The notes below the pieces were generated by a model. The model ran no database searches. It was not told the DNA's origin and saw only the letters and a program-made list of their open reading frames with translations. DNA of 5,830 bases from Desulfobacteraceae bacterium (GTDB taxonomy: Bacteria; Desulfobacterota; Desulfobacteria; Desulfobacterales; JAABRJ01). Made by a program: the position numbers and the translations under genes. The DNA is taken from the NCBI GenBank assembly GCA_011390985.1, contig JAABRJ010000059.1, forward strand, positions 1-5,830, in the 5' to 3' direction. Position 1 is the first letter of the stretch. Every line of letters begins with the position of its first letter. Positions 1-5,622 of this stretch are shown piece by piece.

Positions 1-308
1 GTGCCGTAGATGCCATGCTGCAACGCAACCGGGCGCGCGGTATCGTCAAGGGCGCCGATGAAGGGAACTGCCTGTTTGACTATGCCCTGCGCAAACACGA
101 AATACTCGAGGGCGACACGGTGATTTCATCGGGGCTTGACGGGGTTTTCCCCAAGGGGCTGCAGCTCGGCCGGGTGACGCGGATCGTCAAGAACGACGCC
201 GGGATTTTCCAAACCGTCACCGTCACGCCGTTTGTGGATTTCGAAAAAATCGAGGAGGTTTTGGTCGTCATTGCACCACCTGAGTCCGGCCCGGATGAAG
301 AACCATGA
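1..308 (+). CDS. mreC: Rod shape-determining protein MreC, C-terminal part (5' end outside window)
   Basis: MreC is a periplasmic, membrane-anchored scaffold of the elongasome that links MreB, MreD, RodA and PBP2. Only the last 101 or so residues are present; the frame is open from base 3 back past the window edge, so the visible ATG at 15 is internal. The piece covers the second half of the MreC beta-barrel domain. It begins AVDAMLQRNRARGIVKG, the typical stretch in which a conserved arginine-rich segment leads into the ARGIVKG strand. It continues with DTVISSGLDGVFPKGLQLGRV, the highly conserved 'SGLDGvFPkGl.vG.V' signature. The tail after the last strand (VIAPPESGPDEEP) is short and acidic, as is common in this family. 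The stop codon overlaps the mreD start (ATGA, 305-308), which implies translational coupling. The N-terminal membrane anchor and coiled coil cannot be seen. Confidence 0.95.
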   Translation, partial: AVDAMLQRNRARGIVKGADEGNCLFDYALRKHEILEGDTVISSGLDGVFPKGLQLGRVTRIVKNDAGIFQTVTVTPFVDFEKIEEVLVVIAPPESGPDEEP

Positions 309-823
309 TTTTTGGCGTCAATATCGGGTTGTGTTTTGTGCTGGCCATTGTTCAAACCACGCTTTTCCCCTACCTGGGGATTACGGAAACGTTTTATGAC
401 GTTCCCACCCTGTTTGTCCTTTATCTCGGTCTTTTCCGGCCTGACCGCGAAAGTTTGCCGGTGGTTGTTTTCCTCGGTTTTATTCTCGACAGCTTAAGCG
501 GCGGGCCTTTCGGCGTCTATCTGTCGATCTATTTCTGGCTGTTCTTGAGCGTTCGCGGCAGCATCCGTTTTCTGCACATTGGTTTCAATTCGCTGCTGCC
601 GGTTATCCTGGCGGTGGGGGTCCTGGTGCAAAATGCGATCGAATTGCTGGTTTTGGCGGTCGTGGAACCCGGCTTGGGGTTTCCGGCCACCCCGCCGCGT
701 TTGATCCTCCTGAGGATGGCCTGGGTTTTTGTGACCGGCCCGTTCGTGCTGCTGGTCTTCCGCTATACGCACCGGAAATGTGATCATTGGCGGTTTCAGC
801 TTTTTTCCGAAAAGAGCGGATGA
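305..823 (+). CDS. mreD: Rod shape-determining protein MreD
   Basis: Integral inner-membrane component of the elongasome; in known systems it interacts with MreC and, in complex with it, supports PBP2/RodA activity. The 172-residue length is normal for MreD. Hydrophobic segments lie near residues 3-22, 33-44, 51-66, 70-88, 97-119 and 134-154, giving about five or six membrane spans. The family's best conserved feature, a Gly/Asp-containing turn after a membrane span, is present as LDSLSGGPFG at residues 61-70, and an early Q17-TTLFP segment resembles the usual MreD N terminus. The ATG overlaps the mreC stop by four bases and has only a weak purine-rich site (GATGAAG) upstream, consistent with reinitiation by ribosomes finishing mreC. 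The basic C-terminal tail (RYTHRKCDHWRF) should be cytoplasmic. Identification rests on topology, motif and position between mreC and PBP2. Confidence 0.92.
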   Translation: MIFGVNIGLCFVLAIVQTTLFPYLGITETFYDVPTLFVLYLGLFRPDRESLPVVVFLGFILDSLSGGPFGVYLSIYFWLFLSVRGSIRFLHIGFNSLLPVILAVGVLVQNAIELLVLAVVEPGLGFPATPPRLILLRMAWVFVTGPFVLLVFRYTHRKCDHWRFQLFSEKSG

Positions 824-840
824 TACCGCCAGGCTATCCA

Positions 841-881
841 CCGCCCTCGGTTGGCGGCAGGTTGCAGGGCCTTCCGGCCCT
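841..881 (+). other. Two adjacent inverted repeats in the mreD-mrdA gap
   Basis: The 93-base gap between mreD and the PBP2 gene has no ORF of its own. It contains CCGCC (841-845) facing GGCGG (853-857) across a 7-base loop. Next to it is a perfect 6-bp GC-rich stem, AGGGCC (866-871), TTCC loop (872-875), GGCCCT (876-881). A second ACCGCC copy at 825-830 could pair with the same GGCGG. No T-run follows, so this does not look like an intrinsic terminator. An RNA stem that affects mRNA stability or translation is possible but unproven, and the gap shows no convincing promoter. Confidence 0.4.
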
Positions 882-916
882 CGTCAAGCCCGTTTGAATG
901 GGAGTTTTAGGCTCAG

Positions 917-2815
917 GTGAATCGCTACCTCCAAAATGCCGACGGCGACTGGTTCAAACGGCGCATCAGCGGCGTCATATTTTGTGCGGTCGTCGCTTTC
1001 GTTGTGCTGATGGTGCGGGTATTTTACCTGCAGGTCATGCAAGGCGAGGAACTGCGTCGCCTGTCGGAAAACAACTGCATCCGGCTGCAGGGCATCGATG
1101 CGCCGCGGGGGCTGATATTCGACCGCAACGGAAGACGGCTGGTGGACAACCGCCCCGCCTTTGACGTGGGGGTCATCGTGAAGGACGCCCGGCCCCTGGA
1201 GCAAACCCTGGCGCGCCTGGCAGGCTATCTCGACCTCGACAAGGCCGAGCTCCGGGAGCGGCTCGCGCACCGCAACGGAGAGGCCGATTACAAGCCGGTC
1301 ATCATCGAGCGCGACATCAGCCGTGACACTTTAGCCGTGCTGGAGGCCCACAAGTTCGATCTTCCCGGTGTGGTCGTCAACGTGGTCCCCCGGCGCAATT
1401 ACATCTATGAAACCAGCGCCGCCCACCTGCTGGGCTACCTGGGCGAAGTCAGCGGCAAGGAGCTTCAAAAGGAACTTTTCCCGGGAGCCCGAGCCGGTGA
1501 TTTCATCGGCAAGTCCGGCGTTGAAAAAGCGTTTGAAAAATACCTCAAGGGCGAGCGCGGGGGACGCCAGGTGGAAGTCAACGCCAACGGTCAGGTGGTT
1601 CGGGTGCTAAAAACCGTTGAGGCTACGCCGGGCAAAAATATTTTTCTGACCATCGACAAAGAGCTGCAGCGTAAGGCCGAAACCCTCCTGGAAGGCATCG
1701 CCGGTGCGGTCGTTGCCATGGATCCGTCCTCCGGTGAAGTTCTGGCGATTGCCAGCAGTCCCACCTTCGATCAAAACGATTTTGTCTCCGGTCTATCCAA
1801 CGAGGTTTGGGACGGGATCCGCTCCAACCCCTTCCGCCCGCTTGAAAACAAGGCCATCCAGGGCAACTACCCACCGGCTTCGACTTACAAAATCATCACA
1901 GCGATCGCCGGGTTGGAGGAGGGCGTGATCGATGAGAACACCACCTTCACCTGTCCGGGGCACTATCGGATGGGCAACCGGACCTTTCGCTGCTGGAAAA
2001 GAGGCGGGCATGGGAGGGTCAATGTGGTCGAGGCCATCGAAAAATCGTGCGATGTCTTTTTTTATCAAGTGGGGCAGAAGCTTGGGGTCGATCGGCTGGC
2101 CTGGTACGCCAAGGCCTGCGGGTTGGGGGTGCCGGCCGGAATCGATATCGCTCACGAGGCCGCGGGTCTGGTGCCGACGGCAGACTGGAAAAAACAGCGC
2201 ACGGGGGTTTCTTGGCAGGCCGGCGAGACGCTGTCGGTGGCCATCGGACAGGGGTATAATCTGACGACGCCCTTGCAAATGCTGGGGCTGACCGCAGCAG
2301 TCGGCAACGGCGGCACCCGCCTGCGGCCGCTGATCCTCAAATCTCTGCAGAACCCGAACGGGGAAACGCTTTTTTCATGCCTTCCAGAAGAGATCGGACA
2401 GCTGCCCGTCAGTCCGAAAACCCTTGACATTGTTCGCCGGGGGCTTTGGCGGGTGGTAAACCAGAAAACCGGCACGGCCTGGGTGGCGCACACGGCCGGG
2501 ATTGATATCTGCGGAAAAACCGGAACCGCCCAAGTCTTCAGCCGCAAGAATAATGAAACGCTTTTTGCCAAGGACAGACCCGCTTTTCTGAATTCTCACG
2601 CCTGGTTTGTCGCTTACGCGCCTGCGGTCAACCCTCGGATTGCCGTGGCGGTGATCGTCGAACACGGGGAGCACGGCTCCAATGCGGCCAGCCCCATTGC
2701 GAGGGAACTGGTTAAAACCTATTTAAGATCCCTCTATCGCAAACGGTTGCGGACGGTGCGGTGGATGCCCCGCCTGCCGCTGAGTTCCAAATGCCGCAGG
2801 GATGAGGCGCCTTGA
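917..2815 (+). CDS. mrdA: Penicillin-binding protein 2, elongasome peptidoglycan transpeptidase
   Basis: Class B PBP (DD-transpeptidase, EC 3.4.16.4) that cross-links new peptidoglycan during lateral growth and partners with RodA. It has 632 residues, the usual size. A single membrane anchor lies near residues 19-39 (VIFCAVVAFVVLMVRVFYLQV). The PBP-dimer region follows, with APRGLIFDRNG at 62-72 and GKSGVEKAFE at 198-207. The transpeptidase motifs are complete: PPASTYK with Ser322 as nucleophile and Lys325, SCD at 377-379, and KTGTAQ at 534-539. Cys346, Cys359, His365 and Cys378 form a probable metal site (see findings). GTG 917 is the first possible start after an in-frame TAG at 908-910, and the N terminus MNRYLQNADGDWFKRR fits cytoplasmic residues ahead of the anchor. 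Its ribosome site (GGAG 901-904) is 12 bases away, longer than ideal, so initiation may be modest. The stop (2813-2815) precedes rodA, so both enzymes are probably made from one mRNA. Confidence 0.97.
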   Translation: MNRYLQNADGDWFKRRISGVIFCAVVAFVVLMVRVFYLQVMQGEELRRLSENNCIRLQGIDAPRGLIFDRNGRRLVDNRPAFDVGVIVKDARPLEQTLARLAGYLDLDKAELRERLAHRNGEADYKPVIIERDISRDTLAVLEAHKFDLPGVVVNVVPRRNYIYETSAAHLLGYLGEVSGKELQKELFPGARAGDFIGKSGVEKAFEKYLKGERGGRQVEVNANGQVVRVLKTVEATPGKNIFLTIDKELQRKAETLLEGIAGAVVAMDPSSGEVLAIASSPTFDQNDFVSGLSNEVWDGIRSNPFRPLENKAIQGNYPPASTYKIITAIAGLEEGVIDENTTFTCPGHYRMGNRTFRCWKRGGHGRVNVVEAIEKSCDVFFYQVGQKLGVDRLAWYAKACGLGVPAGIDIAHEAAGLVPTADWKKQRTGVSWQAGETLSVAIGQGYNLTTPLQMLGLTAAVGNGGTRLRPLILKSLQNPNGETLFSCLPEEIGQLPVSPKTLDIVRRGLWRVVNQKTGTAWVAHTAGIDICGKTGTAQVFSRKNNETLFAKDRPAFLNSHAWFVAYAPAVNPRIAVAVIVEHGEHGSNAASPIARELVKTYLRSLYRKRLRTVRWMPRLPLSSKCRRDEAP

Positions 2816-2866
2816 CTCCCCCCCTGGTGCCGGTGACGGCCGAGGGAAAATCCCCGACGGTGCCAC

Positions 2867-2871
2867 GGAGG
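2867..2871 (+). promoter_or_regulatory. Ribosome-binding site of rodA
   Basis: GGAGG lies nine bases before ATG 2881 but only three before ATG 2875, which is too close. This supports 2881 as the rodA start rather than the in-frame TTG at 2812 or the ATG at 2875. Confidence 0.75.
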
Positions 2872-2880
2872 ATAATGCCG

Positions 2881-3984
2881 ATGTTTGATCGACGGTTGGT
2901 ACAGTATTTCGACTGGGGCCTGCTGGGCCTGACCTTTCTGATCGCCGCCTTTGGCCTTGCGACCCTTTACAGCGCCGTTAACGGTGACCCCGCGCCCCCC
3001 CACCGGTCGCTCTTTGTAAAACAAATGATCTGGTACGGTGGCGGCCTGGCAGTCATGATCGCTATTTTTCTGTTCAGCTACAAGTTTTTCGACCGCTGGG
3101 CCTACGTTTTCTACTTTGTTTGCAACGCCTTGCTGGTCTGGGTATTGTTGTTCGGCAAGTATGTGAGCGGTGCGCGGCGCTGGATCGATTTCGGGCCGGT
3201 TTCGCTGCAGCCCTCGGAGCTTATCAAGATCGGTGTCATCATCGTGCTGGCGCGTTTTTATTCCCGGTTTGCAACGACCCGCGGCTTCACCCTGCGGGAA
3301 TTGGTCACCCCCCTGCTACTGGTAATGCTGCCCTTTTTCCTGATCGTCAAACAACCCGATCTGGGCACTGCCCTGGTGGTCCTGCTGATTGCGGGAACCA
3401 TGACCGCCTACGTCAAAATCGAACGGCGATCACTGATCTATCTGATTGCTGCCGGCGCTGTTGCTGTCCCGCTGGTGTGGTCGTATCTCAAGGGATACCA
3501 AAAACAGCGGATCCTCACGTTTTTAGACCCTGACCGGGACCCCCTCGGTGCGGGCTATCACATCATCCAGTCCAAAATCGCCATCGGTTCCGGGATGCTG
3601 ACAGGTAAGGGCTTTCTCCAGGGAACCCAGAATGCCCTGTCGTTTTTGCCCGAACAGCATACCGATTTTATTTTCTCGGTTTTCTCCGAAGAGTGGGGGT
3701 TTTTGGGTGCCATGGCGATGCTGGTGGTCTTTCTGGTGATGATTTTGTGGGGACTCAATATCGCCTATAACTGCCGGGACCAATTCGGTGCGATCCTCTG
3801 CGTAGGTGTGACGGCCATGATTTTCTGGCAGGTATTTATCAACATCGGCATGGTCATGGGCCTGATGCCGGTGGTGGGGGTGCCGCTGCCGTTTGTCAGC
3901 TACGGCGGCTCTTCCATTTTGACCATCATGGTATGCGTTGGAATTTTACTGAATGTCAGCATGCGTCGCTTCTTGTTCGAGTGA
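2881..3984 (+). CDS. rodA: Peptidoglycan glycosyltransferase RodA (SEDS family)
   Basis: Multi-pass inner-membrane SEDS polymerase that joins lipid II into glycan strands and works as a pair with PBP2, encoded just upstream. From ATG 2881 the protein has 367 residues, close to the roughly 370 of E. coli RodA, and begins MFDRRLVQYFDWGLLGL, a typical RodA start. About ten hydrophobic spans are visible. SEDS signatures are present: SGARRWIDFGPVSLQPSE (96-113, with Glu113), KQPDLGTA (157-164, with Asp160), FLPEQHTDFIFSVFSEEWG (255-273) and PLPFVSYGGSS (335-345). Asp262 in HTDF matches the catalytic aspartate of the family. The frame is open back to a TTG at 2812 that overlaps the PBP2 stop. The 23 residues this would add (starting MTPPLVPVT) are proline-rich and unlike a RodA N terminus, and a good ribosome site precedes 2881. 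Also called mrdB. Confidence 0.96.
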   Translation: MFDRRLVQYFDWGLLGLTFLIAAFGLATLYSAVNGDPAPPHRSLFVKQMIWYGGGLAVMIAIFLFSYKFFDRWAYVFYFVCNALLVWVLLFGKYVSGARRWIDFGPVSLQPSELIKIGVIIVLARFYSRFATTRGFTLRELVTPLLLVMLPFFLIVKQPDLGTALVVLLIAGTMTAYVKIERRSLIYLIAAGAVAVPLVWSYLKGYQKQRILTFLDPDRDPLGAGYHIIQSKIAIGSGMLTGKGFLQGTQNALSFLPEQHTDFIFSVFSEEWGFLGAMAMLVVFLVMILWGLNIAYNCRDQFGAILCVGVTAMIFWQVFINIGMVMGLMPVVGVPLPFVSYGGSSILTIMVCVGILLNVSMRRFLFE

Positions 3985-3997
3985 AAAAGGGTGAAAT

Positions 3998-4015
3998 CAA
4001 TCGAGAGGCCGATTG
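3998..4015 (+). other. Inverted repeat between rodA and the bactofilin gene
   Basis: A perfect 6-bp palindromic pair, CAATCG (3998-4003) and CGATTG (4010-4015), encloses a 6-base loop. It sits in the 49-base gap between the rodA stop and the bactofilin ribosome site. No T-run follows, so it is not a standard terminator. It could be an RNA stem that tunes bactofilin expression relative to rodA, or a protein-binding site; chance is also possible. Confidence 0.3.
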
Positions 4016-4033
4016 GCTGAGGTAGGAGTAAAA

Positions 4034-4456
4034 ATGAAACAAGGCAAGAAGACGGAGGCGATTTCAACCTTCCTGGGACCCGAGGCGTGGATCGAGGGCG
4101 CCATCGTCTTTGAAGGCAGCATCCGCCTGGATGGCAAGGTCAGCGGCGATATCACCAGCGAGGGCGGTACGGTCATAGTGGGCGAAAGCGGGCAAATTGA
4201 GGCTGCGATCGAGGTGGATACCGCGATTGTCAAGGGAGTGGTAACCGGAACGATCCGCGCCCGTGAACGAATCGAACTCCACCCGCCGGCCAGGGTGACA
4301 GGTGACATCGCGGCACCCATGGTCGCGATCGCAGCCGGAGTGGTTTTCAACGGAAAGTGCACTATGACCTCGCCTGCTGCCAAGGCCGATGAAAAGGCCA
4401 CTGCCACGGGTGCCGGCAATTTCAAGACTGGTGAGGAGCGAAAGAAAAGCATGTAA
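4034..4456 (+). CDS. Bactofilin family polymer-forming cytoskeletal protein
   Basis: Bactofilins (Pfam Bactofilin, formerly DUF583) self-assemble without nucleotide into stable filaments of beta-helical subunits and often position cell-wall enzymes, stalks or other polar and curved structures. The 140-residue protein has a short polar N terminus and then the family opening STFLGPEAWIEGAIVFEGSI (11-30). The repeating glycine/hydrophobic turns of the right-handed beta-helix continue to about residue 110: LDGKVSGDI, GGTVIVGESGQIEAAIEVD, AIVKGVVTGTIRARERIEL, ARVTGDIAAPMVAIAAGVVFNGKCTM. The C-terminal 30 residues are Ala/Lys/Thr-rich and probably disordered. ATG 4034 is preferred over the in-frame TTG at 4013 because AGGAG (4024-4028) sits five bases upstream. 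The gene lies 49 bases after rodA with no terminator between, so it is probably read through from the shape genes. The exact role in this organism is unknown; a part in shape or wall growth is inferred from context. Confidence 0.92.
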   Translation: MKQGKKTEAISTFLGPEAWIEGAIVFEGSIRLDGKVSGDITSEGGTVIVGESGQIEAAIEVDTAIVKGVVTGTIRARERIELHPPARVTGDIAAPMVAIAAGVVFNGKCTMTSPAAKADEKATATGAGNFKTGEERKKSM

Positions 4457-4463
4457 AAAACCT

Positions 4464-4493
4464 TTGACAACGAAATCCTAGTAATGTTATAGA
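4464..4493 (+). promoter_or_regulatory. Sigma-70-type promoter for the atp operon
   Basis: A perfect -35 box TTGACA (4464-4469) is followed after 18 bases by TATAGA (4488-4493), with TG at 4485-4486 forming an extended -10 (TGnTATAGA). The seven bases downstream are all G or C (4494-4500), and an A-rich tract (4454-4460, overlapping the bactofilin stop) lies just upstream of the -35 where an UP element would be. The expected start is near 4500, giving a leader of about 85 nt before atpF'. This is the only convincing promoter in the window. An alternative -10, TGTTAT (4485-4490), would give a less favourable 15-base spacer. Confidence 0.78.
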
Positions 4494-4500
4494 GCGCGCG

Positions 4501-4585
4501 TATCCGAATGCTTGCAGTACTTCTTGATTTGAGCCTGTCCATCAATTCCTAAGCTTCAAATTTTTTTCATTGCGGAGGAACAGCC
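4501..4585 (+). other. Presumed 5' leader of the atp mRNA
   Basis: Non-coding stretch between the predicted transcription start and atpF'. It ends with a strong ribosome site, GGAGG at 4574-4578, seven bases before ATG 4586. A run of seven T (4561-4567) follows a weak, AT-rich complementary pair, ATTTGA (4527-4532) and TCAAAT (4556-4561), with a loop of about 23 bases. This is too weak to call a terminator. I recognise no riboswitch. Confidence 0.45.
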
Positions 4586-5011
4586 ATGGTAAACGTTGAT
4601 GTGTCCGTTTTTATCCAGATCATCAATTTCTTAGTTCTGATCTGGGTGCTGAACCTCGTTTTGTATAAGCCGATTCGTAAAATCCTGATCCAGCGCAAAG
4701 AAAAAGTGACGGCTCTCGAAATGGGTGCGGAGACCTCCCTGCAGGAGGCCAAGGCACGCGAAGCGGCTTTTGACCAGGGAATTAAAGCGGCACGCGCCAA
4801 GGGGTTGAAAGAAAAGGATTCTTTCATGCAGGAAGCGGGGGAGGAGGAAAAGCGGATCGTCGGAGAAATCAACGCGAAGGCCCAATCTGACCTGGCAGCC
4901 GTTCGGGAACAAATCGCCAGGGATGCTGCGGCCGTCAGGGCGGCGCTGCAAAAGGAAGTCGACGGGTTTGCCAAGGCGATCGGTCAGAAAATTCTGGGGA
5001 GGGCCATCTAA
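4586..5011 (+). CDS. atpF': F-type ATP synthase subunit b' (stator stalk)
   Basis: One of two different b-type subunits that form the peripheral stalk, holding F1 (alpha3beta3) still against the rotating c-ring of Fo. The protein has 141 residues. A single membrane span lies at about 6-27 (VSVFIQIINFLVLIWVLNLVLY), with the conserved Asn14-Phe15 of b subunits. It is followed by the K28-P29-I30 junction and a long charged, alanine-rich helix with coiled-coil character to the C terminus (about 35-138). It lacks a signal peptide, unlike the b subunit that follows, and is shorter than the usual 156-residue E. coli b. This matches the b' form seen where b and b' are encoded in tandem. It is the first gene after the promoter at 4464-4493 and has a strong ribosome site. 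Its stop overlaps the atpF start by one base (TAATG). Which of the two is named b and which b' is a matter of convention. Confidence 0.92.
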   Translation: MVNVDVSVFIQIINFLVLIWVLNLVLYKPIRKILIQRKEKVTALEMGAETSLQEAKAREAAFDQGIKAARAKGLKEKDSFMQEAGEEEKRIVGEINAKAQSDLAAVREQIARDAAAVRAALQKEVDGFAKAIGQKILGRAI

Positions 5012-5622
5012 TGAAAATTCCATCTCTACGACAGACTCAAAAACGGGGCGCGGGCATTGCCGGATTGGCAATCCTGGCGCTTTTTTTATTCGCGGGGGGA
5101 GCCTTCGGGGCCGCCGGCGGCGGACATGAGGGAGAGACTGCCCCAAAAGGCTGGGTGGCCACGGACACATGGCGTGTCATGAATTTCCTGGTGCTGGCGG
5201 TCGGGCTGTTTTTTCTTGCCCGCAAGCCGGTGTCTCAGGGGTTGAGGGGCCGCATCAAGGGAATTCAGGACCAATTGGCCGAGTTGGAGACCAAGAAAAA
5301 AGAGGCCGAGACTCAGTTGGCCCAGTACAACCAAAAACTGTCGCTTCTGGATCAAGAAGCGGAAAAAATAGTTGCAAGCTACATTCAGCAGGGCAAAGAC
5401 GCCAAGGCCCGGATCTTGGAGGAGGCCAAGGAGGCTGCGGGCAGGCTGGAAGAGCAGGCGCGCCGCAATATTGACCACGAATTCAAGCAGGCCAAAAACA
5501 AGCTGAAGGCGGAAATTGTGGAAAAGGCACTGGCTGCGGCCGAGGAAATTGTCAGGGGTCAAATCACGGCTGAGGATCAGGAAAAACTGGTTGACGAATA
5601 CTTGGACAAGGTGGTGGCATAA
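5011..5622 (+). CDS. atpF: F-type ATP synthase subunit b, with signal-peptide-like N terminus
   Basis: Second stator-stalk subunit, expected to pair with b' as a heterodimer. The 203 residues exceed the usual b length of about 156-170, and the excess is N-terminal. Residues 1-33 look like a Sec signal peptide: basic K2/R7/K11/R12, hydrophobic core GIAGLAILALFLFAGG (15-30), and a plausible cleavage site after AFG (31-33). A Gly/His/Glu-rich stretch follows (35-46). The true b membrane span is then at about 54-71 (TWRVMNFLVLAVGLFFLA) with the conserved Asn58-Phe59 and RKP junction (71-73). The rest is a long amphipathic, Lys/Glu/Ala-rich coiled-coil helix (about 75-183) and a short C-terminal delta-binding segment ending EKLVDEYLDKVVA. 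This architecture is, from memory, common in Desulfobacterota and Geobacter-like b subunits. The ribosome site GGAGG (4998-5002) is eight bases upstream. The gene is joined to its neighbours by TAATG overlaps on both sides, indicating tight coupling. Confidence 0.94.
   Translation: MKIPSLRQTQKRGAGIAGLAILALFLFAGGAFGAAGGGHEGETAPKGWVATDTWRVMNFLVLAVGLFFLARKPVSQGLRGRIKGIQDQLAELETKKKEAETQLAQYNQKLSLLDQEAEKIVASYIQQGKDAKARILEEAKEAAGRLEEQARRNIDHEFKQAKNKLKAEIVEKALAAAEEIVRGQITAEDQEKLVDEYLDKVVA

Noticed and set aside
866..881. Rho-independent terminator after mreD
   Set aside because: The stem is strong but is followed by CGTCAAGCCCG with no T-run.
1793..2278. 161-codon open frame on the - strand inside the PBP2 gene
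   Set aside because: It lies entirely within a conserved transpeptidase domain read on the other strand; treated as a shadow.
3997..4545. Long open frame on the - strand (182 codons) across the bactofilin gene
   Set aside because: It is antisense to a clear bactofilin, is Ser/Thr/Ala/Pro-rich low-complexity as expected from the complement of GC-rich codons, and resembles no family I know.
4508..4552. 14-codon ORF in the atp leader (ATG 4508 to TAA 4552), a possible leader peptide
   Set aside because: No ribosome site precedes it, the codons show no regulatory run, and the downstream stem is too weak for attenuation.
4527..4567. Possible intrinsic terminator or attenuator before atpF' (complementary pair plus T-run)
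   Set aside because: The stem is only six mostly A-T pairs with a loop of about 23 bases, and it lies inside the leader between promoter and ribosome site, so efficient termination is unlikely.
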